Below, piece after piece: positions 36,294-43,076 of a stretch of 64,000 nt of DNA. The translations under genes were made by a program, and so were the position numbers. This stretch comes from an uncultured Lachnospiraceae bacterium (lineage in GTDB: Bacteria; Bacillota; Clostridia; Lachnospirales; Lachnospiraceae): assembly GCA_958428365.1 (NCBI GenBank), contig CAUAFT010000009.1, forward strand, positions 62,001-126,000. The letters are read 5' to 3'. A model generated the notes under the pieces. It made no database searches and was not told the DNA's origin. It worked only from the letters and a program-made list of their open reading frames with translations. The first letter of the stretch is position 1; each line of letters starts with the position of its first letter.

Positions 36294-36357
36294 ATCACCT
36301 CAAATCCAAACTCCGTACCCCTGTGTCCCAGCATTTTTTCCTGAACCTCCAACACAG

Positions 36358-36490
36358 ATGAAAAAGAATCCCGCATAGCGGGATTCTCCGCCTGCGGCAG
36401 ATCGCCTCTGCGATATAATTCCTCTTTGCCGCAGTGCGCTTCTGCCCGGAGGACTTTTTATTTCATAGGAAATCAAAAGGATTTTCCTAT
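36358..36490 (-). repeat. Repeat B, copy 2, with AT-rich hairpin tail
   Basis: Inverted relative to copy 1 at 18061-18162 and clearly homologous along about 100 bp (36358-36460). It reads GAATCCCGC/GCGGGATTC, a nested GCGGC..GCCGC structure, then TGCCCGGAGGACTTTTT. A 30-bp tail (36461-36490) forms a second hairpin on ATAGGAAATC/GATTTTCCTAT and is shared with copy 3. Minus-strand reading ends in a hairpin plus T run before gerAA. This entry, the hairpin at 36498 and element A copy 3 fill the 576-bp gap 36294-36869; no real gene is there. Confidence 0.75.
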
Positions 36491-36497
36491 TGAATAA

Positions 36498-36528
36498 AAA
36501 AAGAGACAAGTCCACCTCATCTCTTTTT
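36498..36528. terminator. Terminator-like hairpin
   Basis: AAAAAGAGA (36498-36506) pairs with TCTCTTTTT (36520-36528), flanked by A/T tracts on both sides. It probably ends minus-strand transcription from gntR after element A copy 3. Confidence 0.6.
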
Positions 36529-36597
36529 AATATCCACAATTTCCATTTTTTTATACCACACACATACCAAGTCAACGTATCGAAAGCCTGTTTCAAA

Positions 36598-36848
36598 ATG
36601 TGTTGGCAATCTGTACAAATATATTTCTGCTGTTGAGACTTGCAAAGGATATTAGAATTTCTTAGTGTTCTGACTATATCAGCAATTCCCAGACAGGACG
36701 TCTGGGAAAGGCACATCTGAGCCATGGATGGCGAATATGTGCCGGTTGTGTCCGTCACCATTCCAACCTCAAACAGAACACTTAGAAATTCTTATATCCT
36801 TTGCACGGAACAACTGCGGAAATATATTTGTACAGATTGCCAACACAT
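36598..36848. repeat. Fold-back element A, copy 3
   Basis: 251 bp, starting 21 bp after the gntR stop. The outer arms resemble copy 1 and pair imperfectly from 36598-36625 with 36820-36848. The inner arms keep the paired T.T mismatches. Core: hairpin 1 (36687-36707, loop AGGAC), hairpin 2 (36710-36743, GCCATGGATGGC) and GGTTGTGT (36744-36751), one base different from the other copies. Confidence 0.85.
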
Positions 36849-36869
36849 TTCCCCCAACATCCATCCCCA

Positions 36870-37544
36870 TTAATCCTGATCCCGAATAATCCTTTTCACC
36901 ACTTCCGCCTGCTTCTCCACATGCACTCTCATCGCCTCCACAACCCGTTCTTTTTCATGGCTGTCCAGCGCCTGTAAGATCTCCCTGTGCTCCCGGATCA
37001 GTGTCGGATGGGATTTCCCGGTTTTCAGATACTCCACACGATAGCGGTAAATCTGCTCCCGGAGATTATCCAGCATGGTATTCAGCTTCTTATTTCCCGC
37101 CGCCTTATAGATCACATCATGGAACTCCACATCTGCCTCTGCGATCTTCTTCAAATCCCCTTGCTTGATACTGTTTTCAAACTGTAATGCCTTGTTCTCC
37201 AGCTCCCGGATCTCTTCCTTTGTGATATTATCACACGCCAGCTTCACCGCCAGTTCGTCCAGCACCTCCCGGATCTGCAAAACGTCCTCCATATCCTCCT
37301 CCGTCATCCTTGCGACCTCCGCTCCTCTGCGGGGCATGGTAACGGCTAGCCCTTCCTGCTCCAGCATTCGGATCGCCTCCCGGATCGGAGTACGGGAAAC
37401 CCCCAACTTGGAGGCAAGCTGTAACTCCATCAGCCTCTCTCCCGGCTTCAGCTCCCCTTTTAAGATCGCCTCCCGAAGCGTATGGAACACCACGTCCCGC
37501 AAAGGAAGATATGCATCCGTATTTAATTTCAGATTATCTGTCAT
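36870..37544 (-). CDS. GntR-family regulator with FCD domain
   Basis: A 224-residue transcription factor of the FadR/FCD subgroup. Residues 15-75 are the winged helix (LKPGERLMELQLASKLGVSR, then TPIREAIRMLEQEGL). Residues 85-215 are the all-helical FCD ligand domain, with DVEFHDVIYKAAGN carrying the expected metal-binding Asp and His. The effector is unknown. It starts 9 bp after ispE, an unusual partner, so it may simply share its transcript. Confidence 0.9.
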   Translation of the reverse strand: MTDNLKLNTDAYLPLRDVVFHTLREAILKGELKPGERLMELQLASKLGVSRTPIREAIRMLEQEGLAVTMPRRGAEVARMTEEDMEDVLQIREVLDELAVKLACDNITKEEIRELENKALQFENSIKQGDLKKIAEADVEFHDVIYKAAGNKKLNTMLDNLREQIYRYRVEYLKTGKSHPTLIREHREILQALDSHEKERVVEAMRVHVEKQAEVVKRIIRDQD

Positions 37545-37553
37545 AGGTTCCTC

Positions 37554-38426
37554 CTACTTTCTGTTGTTGTATATAGTGGTGAGATAGAGCTGTTTTGCCA
37601 GTCCGCTCTTTCGCACAGCCTTATATGCTCTCTTCGCTGTTCTCTCATTTTCAAAAAGTCCGAATACCGTAGGACCGCTGCCGCTCATCAGGGCATTGAG
37701 AGCGCCGACATTCACCATGATCTCCTTCAACTGTGCAATCTCCGGGTAATGTTCCACGGTAACCGTCTCCAGAATATTCCCCATATCAGCCGCCGTTCCC
37801 CTCAGATCTTTTTTCTCAATATCTTCGATCAGTCTGTGGATATCGGGATGGGGCGTGTTCTCATCCAGCCGCAGGTTCTCATAGACAAATTTTGTGGATA
37901 CAGAGACTCCCGGCTTTGCCACCAGCACCGGACACTTCGGCATTGGAGGAAGCGCCGTCAGCTTCTCGCCGATCCCCTCCGCCAAAGCGGTTCCCCGCAT
38001 GAGACAGTATGGTACATCCGCCCCGATCTTCACCCCACGCTCCTTGAGCTGTTCCATGGTAAGACCCAGATCAAACATCTTATTCAATCCATAGAGAGCT
38101 GCCGCCGCATCCGTACTTCCTCCCGCCATTCCTGCCGCCACCGGAATATGCTTCTCCAGACGAACCTCAATTCCCTCCTGAATGGAAAACTCATCCATCA
38201 GCAGCTTTGACGCCTTATAGATCAGATTGTTCTCATTCACCGGAAGATAATAGAGATTGGAGGATATCCGTATTCCCGGCTCCTTCGTCTTTTTGATCTG
38301 CAGCCTGTCAAACAGATGGATGGTCTGCATGATCATAGAGACCTCGTGGTAACCGTCCTCCCGCTTTCTCAACACATCCAGACCAATATTAATTTTTGCA
38401 AGAGCTTTTAACTTTAATTCGTCCAT
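37554..38426 (-). CDS. ispE: 4-diphosphocytidyl-2-C-methyl-D-erythritol kinase
   Basis: GHMP kinase of the MEP isoprenoid pathway. The 290-residue protein has LKALAKINIGLDVL at the start, the ATP-binding PVAAGMAGGSTDAAAALYGL near residues 90-110, the substrate motif GADVPYCLMRG, and the C-terminal MSGSGPTVFGLF. It is followed 9 bp later by gntR. Confidence 0.96.
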   Translation of the reverse strand: MDELKLKALAKINIGLDVLRKREDGYHEVSMIMQTIHLFDRLQIKKTKEPGIRISSNLYYLPVNENNLIYKASKLLMDEFSIQEGIEVRLEKHIPVAAGMAGGSTDAAAALYGLNKMFDLGLTMEQLKERGVKIGADVPYCLMRGTALAEGIGEKLTALPPMPKCPVLVAKPGVSVSTKFVYENLRLDENTPHPDIHRLIEDIEKKDLRGTAADMGNILETVTVEHYPEIAQLKEIMVNVGALNALMSGSGPTVFGLFENERTAKRAYKAVRKSGLAKQLYLTTIYNNRK

Positions 38427-38522
38427 GTCCTTCTCCTGTACATTGTATACAAAATACTTTAGACTGATATTGCAAAAATGTCAAGAGGGTTTCTGGTATA
38501 AAATATGCTGTCAGAGACATGG

Positions 38523-38571
38523 TTCTGCCCGGAGGACTTTTTCATTTATAGGAAATCAAAAGGATTTTCCT
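38523..38571 (-). repeat. Repeat B, partial copy 3
   Basis: Only the TTCTGCCCGGAGGACTTTTT part and the AT-rich hairpin tail (AGGAAATC/GATTTTCCT) of copy 2 are present. The main multi-hairpin body is missing. Confidence 0.7.
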
Positions 38572-38579
38572 ATAAAATG

Positions 38580-38610
38580 AAGAAGAGGTGTGAAATCCAC
38601 ACCTCTTCTT
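38580..38610 (-). terminator. Terminator-like hairpin after the 199-aa gene
   Basis: A perfect 13-bp stem (AAGAAGAGGTGTG with CACACCTCTTCTT, 5-nt loop) lies 51 bp after the stop of the 199-aa gene. T-rich sequence follows on the minus strand. Confidence 0.65.
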
Positions 38611-38661
38611 AGAATCTGTATAGAACTGTCATTCTTTTCGGCTTTCAAAAAACCCTGCTTC

Positions 38662-39261
38662 TTAAGCCTCAGTCTCCTCCGTGCCATTCTTCCACGCATC
38701 GAATTTCTTCACAACTGCATCGTAAGTTCTGCTGGAGATATCCGGCAGCTTGCTTCCCCAGGCGCCTGTCGCCTGCTGATAACCCTTCTTGAATGCTTCT
38801 AACAGCTCGTCTGCCTTGCTTGTATCTCCGCCGCTTAAGGCTTTTGCAAACTCCACGATACGGTCGGAGGTCTGTTCAACGCCCCAGTAACCGTCCTCTG
38901 CGATATCTGCCTGCGCCTGAGCTTTTACCTCAGCGCTCACGGTATAATTGCCGCTTGCTAAGAAGGACCAGATGGAATCTGCCTGTCCGATCTTCGTACC
39001 CTGCTGTCTCATCATCTGTTCCACGAGACTGCGAAGCTGTGCAGTTCTGTTCTCGGCATCTGCCTTCAGCTTCTGGATCAGGGCAGAATTGTCTGTTTTA
39101 TAATCTCCTGTGGTCTGTGTGCTCTTTTCATAGACTACGCCCACTTCACTGTTGTAGGACTTCTCTGCAGTGGCTTCCGTATTATCTTTTTTTACGGTCG
39201 TCCTGCTCTCATAATTGGTGCTTGCAGCATAAGCCGCTGTTACATTACTGATTGTACTCAT
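38662..39261 (-). CDS. DUF5610-like 199-residue protein, probably motility-linked
   Basis: No signal peptide. The N-terminus is Ala/Ser/Thr-rich and low complexity, like flagellar secretion substrates, followed by helical segments. The stretch DIAEDGYWGVEQTSDRIVEF and the later LPDISSRTYDAVVKKF resemble the DUF5610 pattern; I am moderately sure of this. The function is unknown. A GGAGGG site precedes the ATG. A SigD-like promoter upstream places it in the flagellar/motility regulon, although no other flagellar gene is in the window. Confidence 0.7.
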   Translation of the reverse strand: MSTISNVTAAYAASTNYESRTTVKKDNTEATAEKSYNSEVGVVYEKSTQTTGDYKTDNSALIQKLKADAENRTAQLRSLVEQMMRQQGTKIGQADSIWSFLASGNYTVSAEVKAQAQADIAEDGYWGVEQTSDRIVEFAKALSGGDTSKADELLEAFKKGYQQATGAWGSKLPDISSRTYDAVVKKFDAWKNGTEETEA

Positions 39262-39324
39262 TCTTCATCCCTCCATGGTTTTGTCACATTGTAAATAAAG
39301 ATAGCTCCGCTTGTCTTACTTTTA

Positions 39325-39352
39325 GTATCGGTACTTTTGGGTGAATACTTTA
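39325..39352 (-). promoter_or_regulatory. SigD (sigma-28)-like promoter
   Basis: On the minus strand TAAA (39349-39352), 16 bp, ACCGATAC (39325-39332). This matches the Bacillus SigD pattern TAAA-N14-16-GCCGATAT at most positions. It lies 64 bp before the 199-aa gene start. Confidence 0.7.
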
Positions 39353-39420
39353 GTGTTTTAGGAAAATTTTAGCAGGTTTATATATCGAATGGAGTGAAAA
39401 AATACGAACTACTGCTCAGG

Positions 39421-40272
39421 TTAAATACTACTGATTCCTCCTGCTTCTCCTCTCCAGGATTTTATCAGGGCGATCTCTTTTGCATATCCCTCGTCGTCAT
39501 TCGGCGTTTCCAGAATAAACGGAAGATGAAGGAGCTTTTCATGCAGGGCAACGCGTTTTAGCGCCTCCGCTCCGATACAGCCCTCCCCGATCCTGGCGTG
39601 GCGGTCCTTATGGCTGCCGCAGGGATTCTGACTGTCGTTAAAATGAACGGCCTTCAGGCGATCCAGTCCGATCACCCGGTCAAATTCCTCCAATACCTCA
39701 TCCAGATGACCTGCGATATCATAGCCTCCGTCCCATACATGGCAGGTATCCAGACAGACCCCGACCTTCTCCTGAAGCTGTACCCGGTCTATAATGGCTC
39801 TTAACTCTTCAAAGGATCTTCCTACCTCACTTCCCTTTCCCGCCATGGTCTCAAGAAGTACGGTGGTGCTCTGCTCCTTCGTCAGAACCTGATTCAAAAG
39901 ATCGGCGATCAGCTCTATCCCTTTTTCCGCTCCCTGCCCCACATGGGAACCCGGATGAAAATTGTAGTAATTCCCCGGCGTGTATTCCATGCGCTTCATA
40001 TCGTCCGCAAACATCTCAAAGGCAAGGGTCCGGATATCCTCTTTCACAGCGCAGGCGTTCATCGTATAGGGCGCGTGGGCTACGATCCTGCCAAAACGCT
40101 GTTCCTCTGCTATGGCCCGGTATTTTTTCACGTCCTCCTCATCTATCTGCTTTGCCCTCCCGCCTCTCGGATTCCGGGTAAAAAAAGCAAAGGTGTTTGC
40201 TCCTAATTTTACTGCCTGCTTCCCCATTGCCTCATACCCTTTGGCAGAGGAGAGATGATTTCCTATTAACAT
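39421..40272 (-). CDS. nfo: Endonuclease IV (AP endonuclease)
   Basis: Cuts DNA at abasic sites. The ATG at 40272 (283 residues) has AGGAG 8 bp upstream and begins MLIGNHLSSAKG, the usual family start; the frame extends 54 bp further without a site. Zn-ligand motifs are visible: IVAHAPYTMNACA, NFHPGSHVG, VLLETMAGKGSEVG, VCLDTCHVWDGGYD, AVHFNDSQNPCGSHKDRH, and FILETPND. The set of His, Glu and Asp ligands looks complete. Confidence 0.95.
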   Translation of the reverse strand: MLIGNHLSSAKGYEAMGKQAVKLGANTFAFFTRNPRGGRAKQIDEEDVKKYRAIAEEQRFGRIVAHAPYTMNACAVKEDIRTLAFEMFADDMKRMEYTPGNYYNFHPGSHVGQGAEKGIELIADLLNQVLTKEQSTTVLLETMAGKGSEVGRSFEELRAIIDRVQLQEKVGVCLDTCHVWDGGYDIAGHLDEVLEEFDRVIGLDRLKAVHFNDSQNPCGSHKDRHARIGEGCIGAEALKRVALHEKLLHLPFILETPNDDEGYAKEIALIKSWRGEAGGISSI

Positions 40273-40509
40273 AATTACTGCTCCTGGTATCATAATGGTG
40301 TAGTCAATCAAGACTGCTTGGTTCATAAGTTTCTATATTTATATCAGGTAACAGAAGAAGGATCTCTTCCTTCATCAGATGTTATCCATAATTATGCATA
40401 ATCATGATCACGTCTGACGGATCCTGCCGCGCCTGCATACCTGAGACTCCGATTCCGCACTGCTCCCTGTTTTCTGCATAAGATAAAGAAAACCATTTGG
40501 AGTAAAACG

Positions 40510-41397
40510 ATGTATCTATATATTGGAATTATTTTATTGATCTGTATCCTGTGCATTCTTCTCTGCCTGCTGCGCAGGAAAAATGCCATTGAAAAGGTCT
40601 GTCACATGACCTGCGAACAAAAATGCTGCCTGATGGAAAACCTGCTCTTTCCCTTTGGCTATACCTATATCCGAAGTCAGGACATTTTTTCCTCCTCTCT
40701 GGATGCCTGGCAGAAACGGTTCGGCTACTCTGCCTTTTACGATCGGTCTGCCTCCCGGTTCCACATGGTGTTTGACGCCCTCCCTGTCTACTTTAACTAT
40801 GCCGGGCGCACCTGGCTTATGGAATTTTGGAAGGGACAGTATGGAATCAACGCTGGATGTGAGATCGGTATCTACTGCTCCGATCGTATCTTAGATCCGG
40901 CAGAATACTCTGCCGAGCTCTTTCACGCGGTGCGGGAAGATGAAATGCTCCCCCTGTCCTTCCAGCTGATCCATGAGAATCTGCTCCTCGCCGATCTGAA
41001 TCAGATCCACTGGTGGCTGACAGCCTTTTGCACCGGATATTTTGCCGATCCTGAGGATTTAAAAATGGAGATCTCCGTCACCTTTCCGAATTTTTGCATG
41101 GCGTCCGCCTTTACAACGGCTCTGGAAGCCAAAGGATACGACGTCTATGTCTGTGGTCTGAAGGTCTGCTTTGACTTTAACAAATGTCTGGAATGTCATT
41201 TTTCCCGTCCGGCAAGGCTGTACCGAAGATGGATACAATGGCAGAACCGCCTGCTCTGTCAACTCTTTCTCTGGTTTACAAAACCTTTTTCCTCCTCTTT
41301 AGACCGGGCGCTCTTCCTGTTTGAATGCCTGCCTTCCCTCTTCCACAGAGTCTTTCAGATCCACCGCAGCAGGAGGAAAGTGAGGAATCAGCTATGA
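40510..41397 (+). CDS. DUF4474 membrane-anchored protein
   Basis: A 295-residue protein with an N-terminal transmembrane segment (about 3-22). The DUF4474 domain covers about residues 65-240: FGYSAFYDRSASRFHMVFDA, then WLMEFWKGQYGINAGCEIGI. Function unknown. GGAG lies 7 bp before the ATG. Its stop overlaps the start of the phosphoesterase gene (ATGA), so the two are probably made together. Confidence 0.85.
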   Translation: MYLYIGIILLICILCILLCLLRRKNAIEKVCHMTCEQKCCLMENLLFPFGYTYIRSQDIFSSSLDAWQKRFGYSAFYDRSASRFHMVFDALPVYFNYAGRTWLMEFWKGQYGINAGCEIGIYCSDRILDPAEYSAELFHAVREDEMLPLSFQLIHENLLLADLNQIHWWLTAFCTGYFADPEDLKMEISVTFPNFCMASAFTTALEAKGYDVYVCGLKVCFDFNKCLECHFSRPARLYRRWIQWQNRLLCQLFLWFTKPFSSSLDRALFLFECLPSLFHRVFQIHRSRRKVRNQL

Positions 41398-42218
41398 GTT
41401 CTTCTTCCCGCATTGACCATGCTTTTTCACGGGCTCCCGTCCTCACCCTCTCTCCCCATGACAACTATGTGCTGTTCAGCGACTGCCATCGGGGAAACGG
41501 CACCTCCGGCGATAATTTTTTAAAAAATCAAAATCTCTATTTTGCCGCCCTGAATTACTATTACCGCCGTGGTTTTTCCTATATCGAGCTGGGAGACGGG
41601 GACGAACTGTGGGAAAACCGGAATTTTTCCACCATAAAAGAGATCCACAGCAACGTCTTCTGGCTCCTTGCCCGCTTCTACGAAGAAAAACGTCTCTGGA
41701 TGCTCTATGGCAACCACGATATGGAAAAGCAAAACCTGCATCCCTTTTCGGACTGCTGCTTTTATGAAGGACTGCGCCTGCGGGACACCGTTTTAGACCG
41801 GGATCTTTACCTCACCCACGGGCATCAGGCAGATTTTTTTAATTCCAGACTCTGGCGTCTCTCCCGGTTTTTGGTCCGCTATCTCTGGCGTCCCCTGGAG
41901 GAATTTGGCGTCTTAGATCCCACCAGCGCCGCAAAAAATTATAAGGTAAAGCATAAAACAGAGCGAAGGCTGCAAGGCTGGGCAAGAGAACATGACCGTA
42001 TCCTCATCACCGGGCATACCCACCGCCCGGTCTTGGGATCCAAAGAGAGTCCCTACTTCAATACCGGAAGCTGCGTCCACCCCCGCTGCATCACCTGCAT
42101 AGAGATCACGAACCGCAGCCTGACCCTGGTGAAATGGACCCTCGCCACCAGAGAAGACCGCACCCTCTATGTGGCGAGAGAACCTCTGGCAGAACCGGTA
42201 TCTTTGGATCAACTGTAG
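41394..42218 (+). CDS. Calcineurin-like metallophosphoesterase
   Basis: The 274-residue protein starts at 41394, coupled to the DUF4474 gene. All metal-binding motifs are present: FSDCHRGNG (D, H), ELGDGDELWE, YGNHDME, LTHGHQADF and GHTHRP. The layout resembles UDP-2,3-diacylglucosamine hydrolase-like and other small phosphoesterases; the substrate is unknown. No signal peptide. Pairing with DUF4474 suggests a membrane-associated role. Confidence 0.88.
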   Translation: MSSSSRIDHAFSRAPVLTLSPHDNYVLFSDCHRGNGTSGDNFLKNQNLYFAALNYYYRRGFSYIELGDGDELWENRNFSTIKEIHSNVFWLLARFYEEKRLWMLYGNHDMEKQNLHPFSDCCFYEGLRLRDTVLDRDLYLTHGHQADFFNSRLWRLSRFLVRYLWRPLEEFGVLDPTSAAKNYKVKHKTERRLQGWAREHDRILITGHTHRPVLGSKESPYFNTGSCVHPRCITCIEITNRSLTLVKWTLATREDRTLYVAREPLAEPVSLDQL

Positions 42219-42221
42219 ACT

Positions 42222-43076
42222 CTATTTTTTGAGAAACAGAACGCCGAAGGCTCCGGAACCGCAGTTGCAGGAGATCGTCGCCGACGCCGCATTGACAATG
42301 ACTCTCTTCCAGGGGATCCTTCTCTCGATCTCCTGTTTTAAAAACTGCTGAAATTCATAGGAACAGCCCGCCGTGATGAGAAAAACCACATCCGGGACGA
42401 TCTCTTTTTTATTCCGCAGTACCCAGCGGATGTAGGATCTGGCAAAATTCCTGGACTTTCCAACGGAGATACCGGTTACCCGCATCCGGCTTTTTGACAG
42501 CTCCAGGATGGGATGCAGGGAAAACAGGTCGCAGAACCTGGCAATGCCCTTTTTCACCTTTCCGTTCCGGTAAAGACATTCTGTGGAATCCACGATAAAG
42601 CTGGTGGAGACCTTCCTTTTCATCCGCTCCAGTTCTTTCAGGATGACTTCGCAGGGCGCTCCCCGCTCCGCCATATCCGCTGCCGCAAGCACCATGATCC
42701 CCATTCCGCCGGACAGATGCCCCGACTCCACCACATGGATTCCCTCCATGTCCTTTGCCGCTTCCAGTGCCCGATCATAAGCGCCGCTGACATATCTTGC
42801 CATACAGATATGGATGATCTTTTGACCTTCCTTCTGCTCCCTCTCAAAGAACTCCCGATACTCCTCCACGGAAGCCGGACTGCTGTACGCTTCTTTTCCG
42901 TCCACCTCTATATATTCGATCAGATCGTCCGAGTTCATCTCCGTGGTATCCTGAAATCTTGCCTCCTGGGTCTTAATATAATAGTGCATGACCGGTATCC
43001 GATAATGCTCCAGCAATTCCTTTGTGAGATCGCTTACACAATCCGTAGAGATTTTTACCGCATCCATGTCATACAC
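42222..43076 (-). CDS. DegV family fatty-acid-binding protein
   Basis: A 284-residue DegV protein; family members bind fatty acids and some act as FakB with a FakA kinase. It begins VKISTDCVSDLTKELLEHY and has the phosphate-adjacent VVESGHLSGGMGIMVLAAAD and a VTGISVGKSRNFARS loop. No FakA is near. The start overlaps the hybrid kinase gene's stop by 8 bp, so it ends the HK-RR-HK-DegV operon. A Gly-poor N-terminal loop suggests divergence from characterised FakB proteins. Confidence 0.85.
   Translation of the reverse strand: MYDMDAVKISTDCVSDLTKELLEHYRIPVMHYYIKTQEARFQDTTEMNSDDLIEYIEVDGKEAYSSPASVEEYREFFEREQKEGQKIIHICMARYVSGAYDRALEAAKDMEGIHVVESGHLSGGMGIMVLAAADMAERGAPCEVILKELERMKRKVSTSFIVDSTECLYRNGKVKKGIARFCDLFSLHPILELSKSRMRVTGISVGKSRNFARSYIRWVLRNKKEIVPDVVFLITAGCSYEFQQFLKQEIERRIPWKRVIVNAASATISCNCGSGAFGVLFLKK

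Noticed and set aside
36300..36761. 153-codon minus-strand ORF upstream of gerAA
   Set aside because: It runs through repeat B copy 2, a terminator hairpin and half of element A copy 3; no ribosome site and no protein pattern.
4498..36848. Element A as a CRISPR array or rRNA/tRNA fragment
   Set aside because: Copies are dispersed single palindromes with no spacer periodicity and no match to rRNA or tRNA features.
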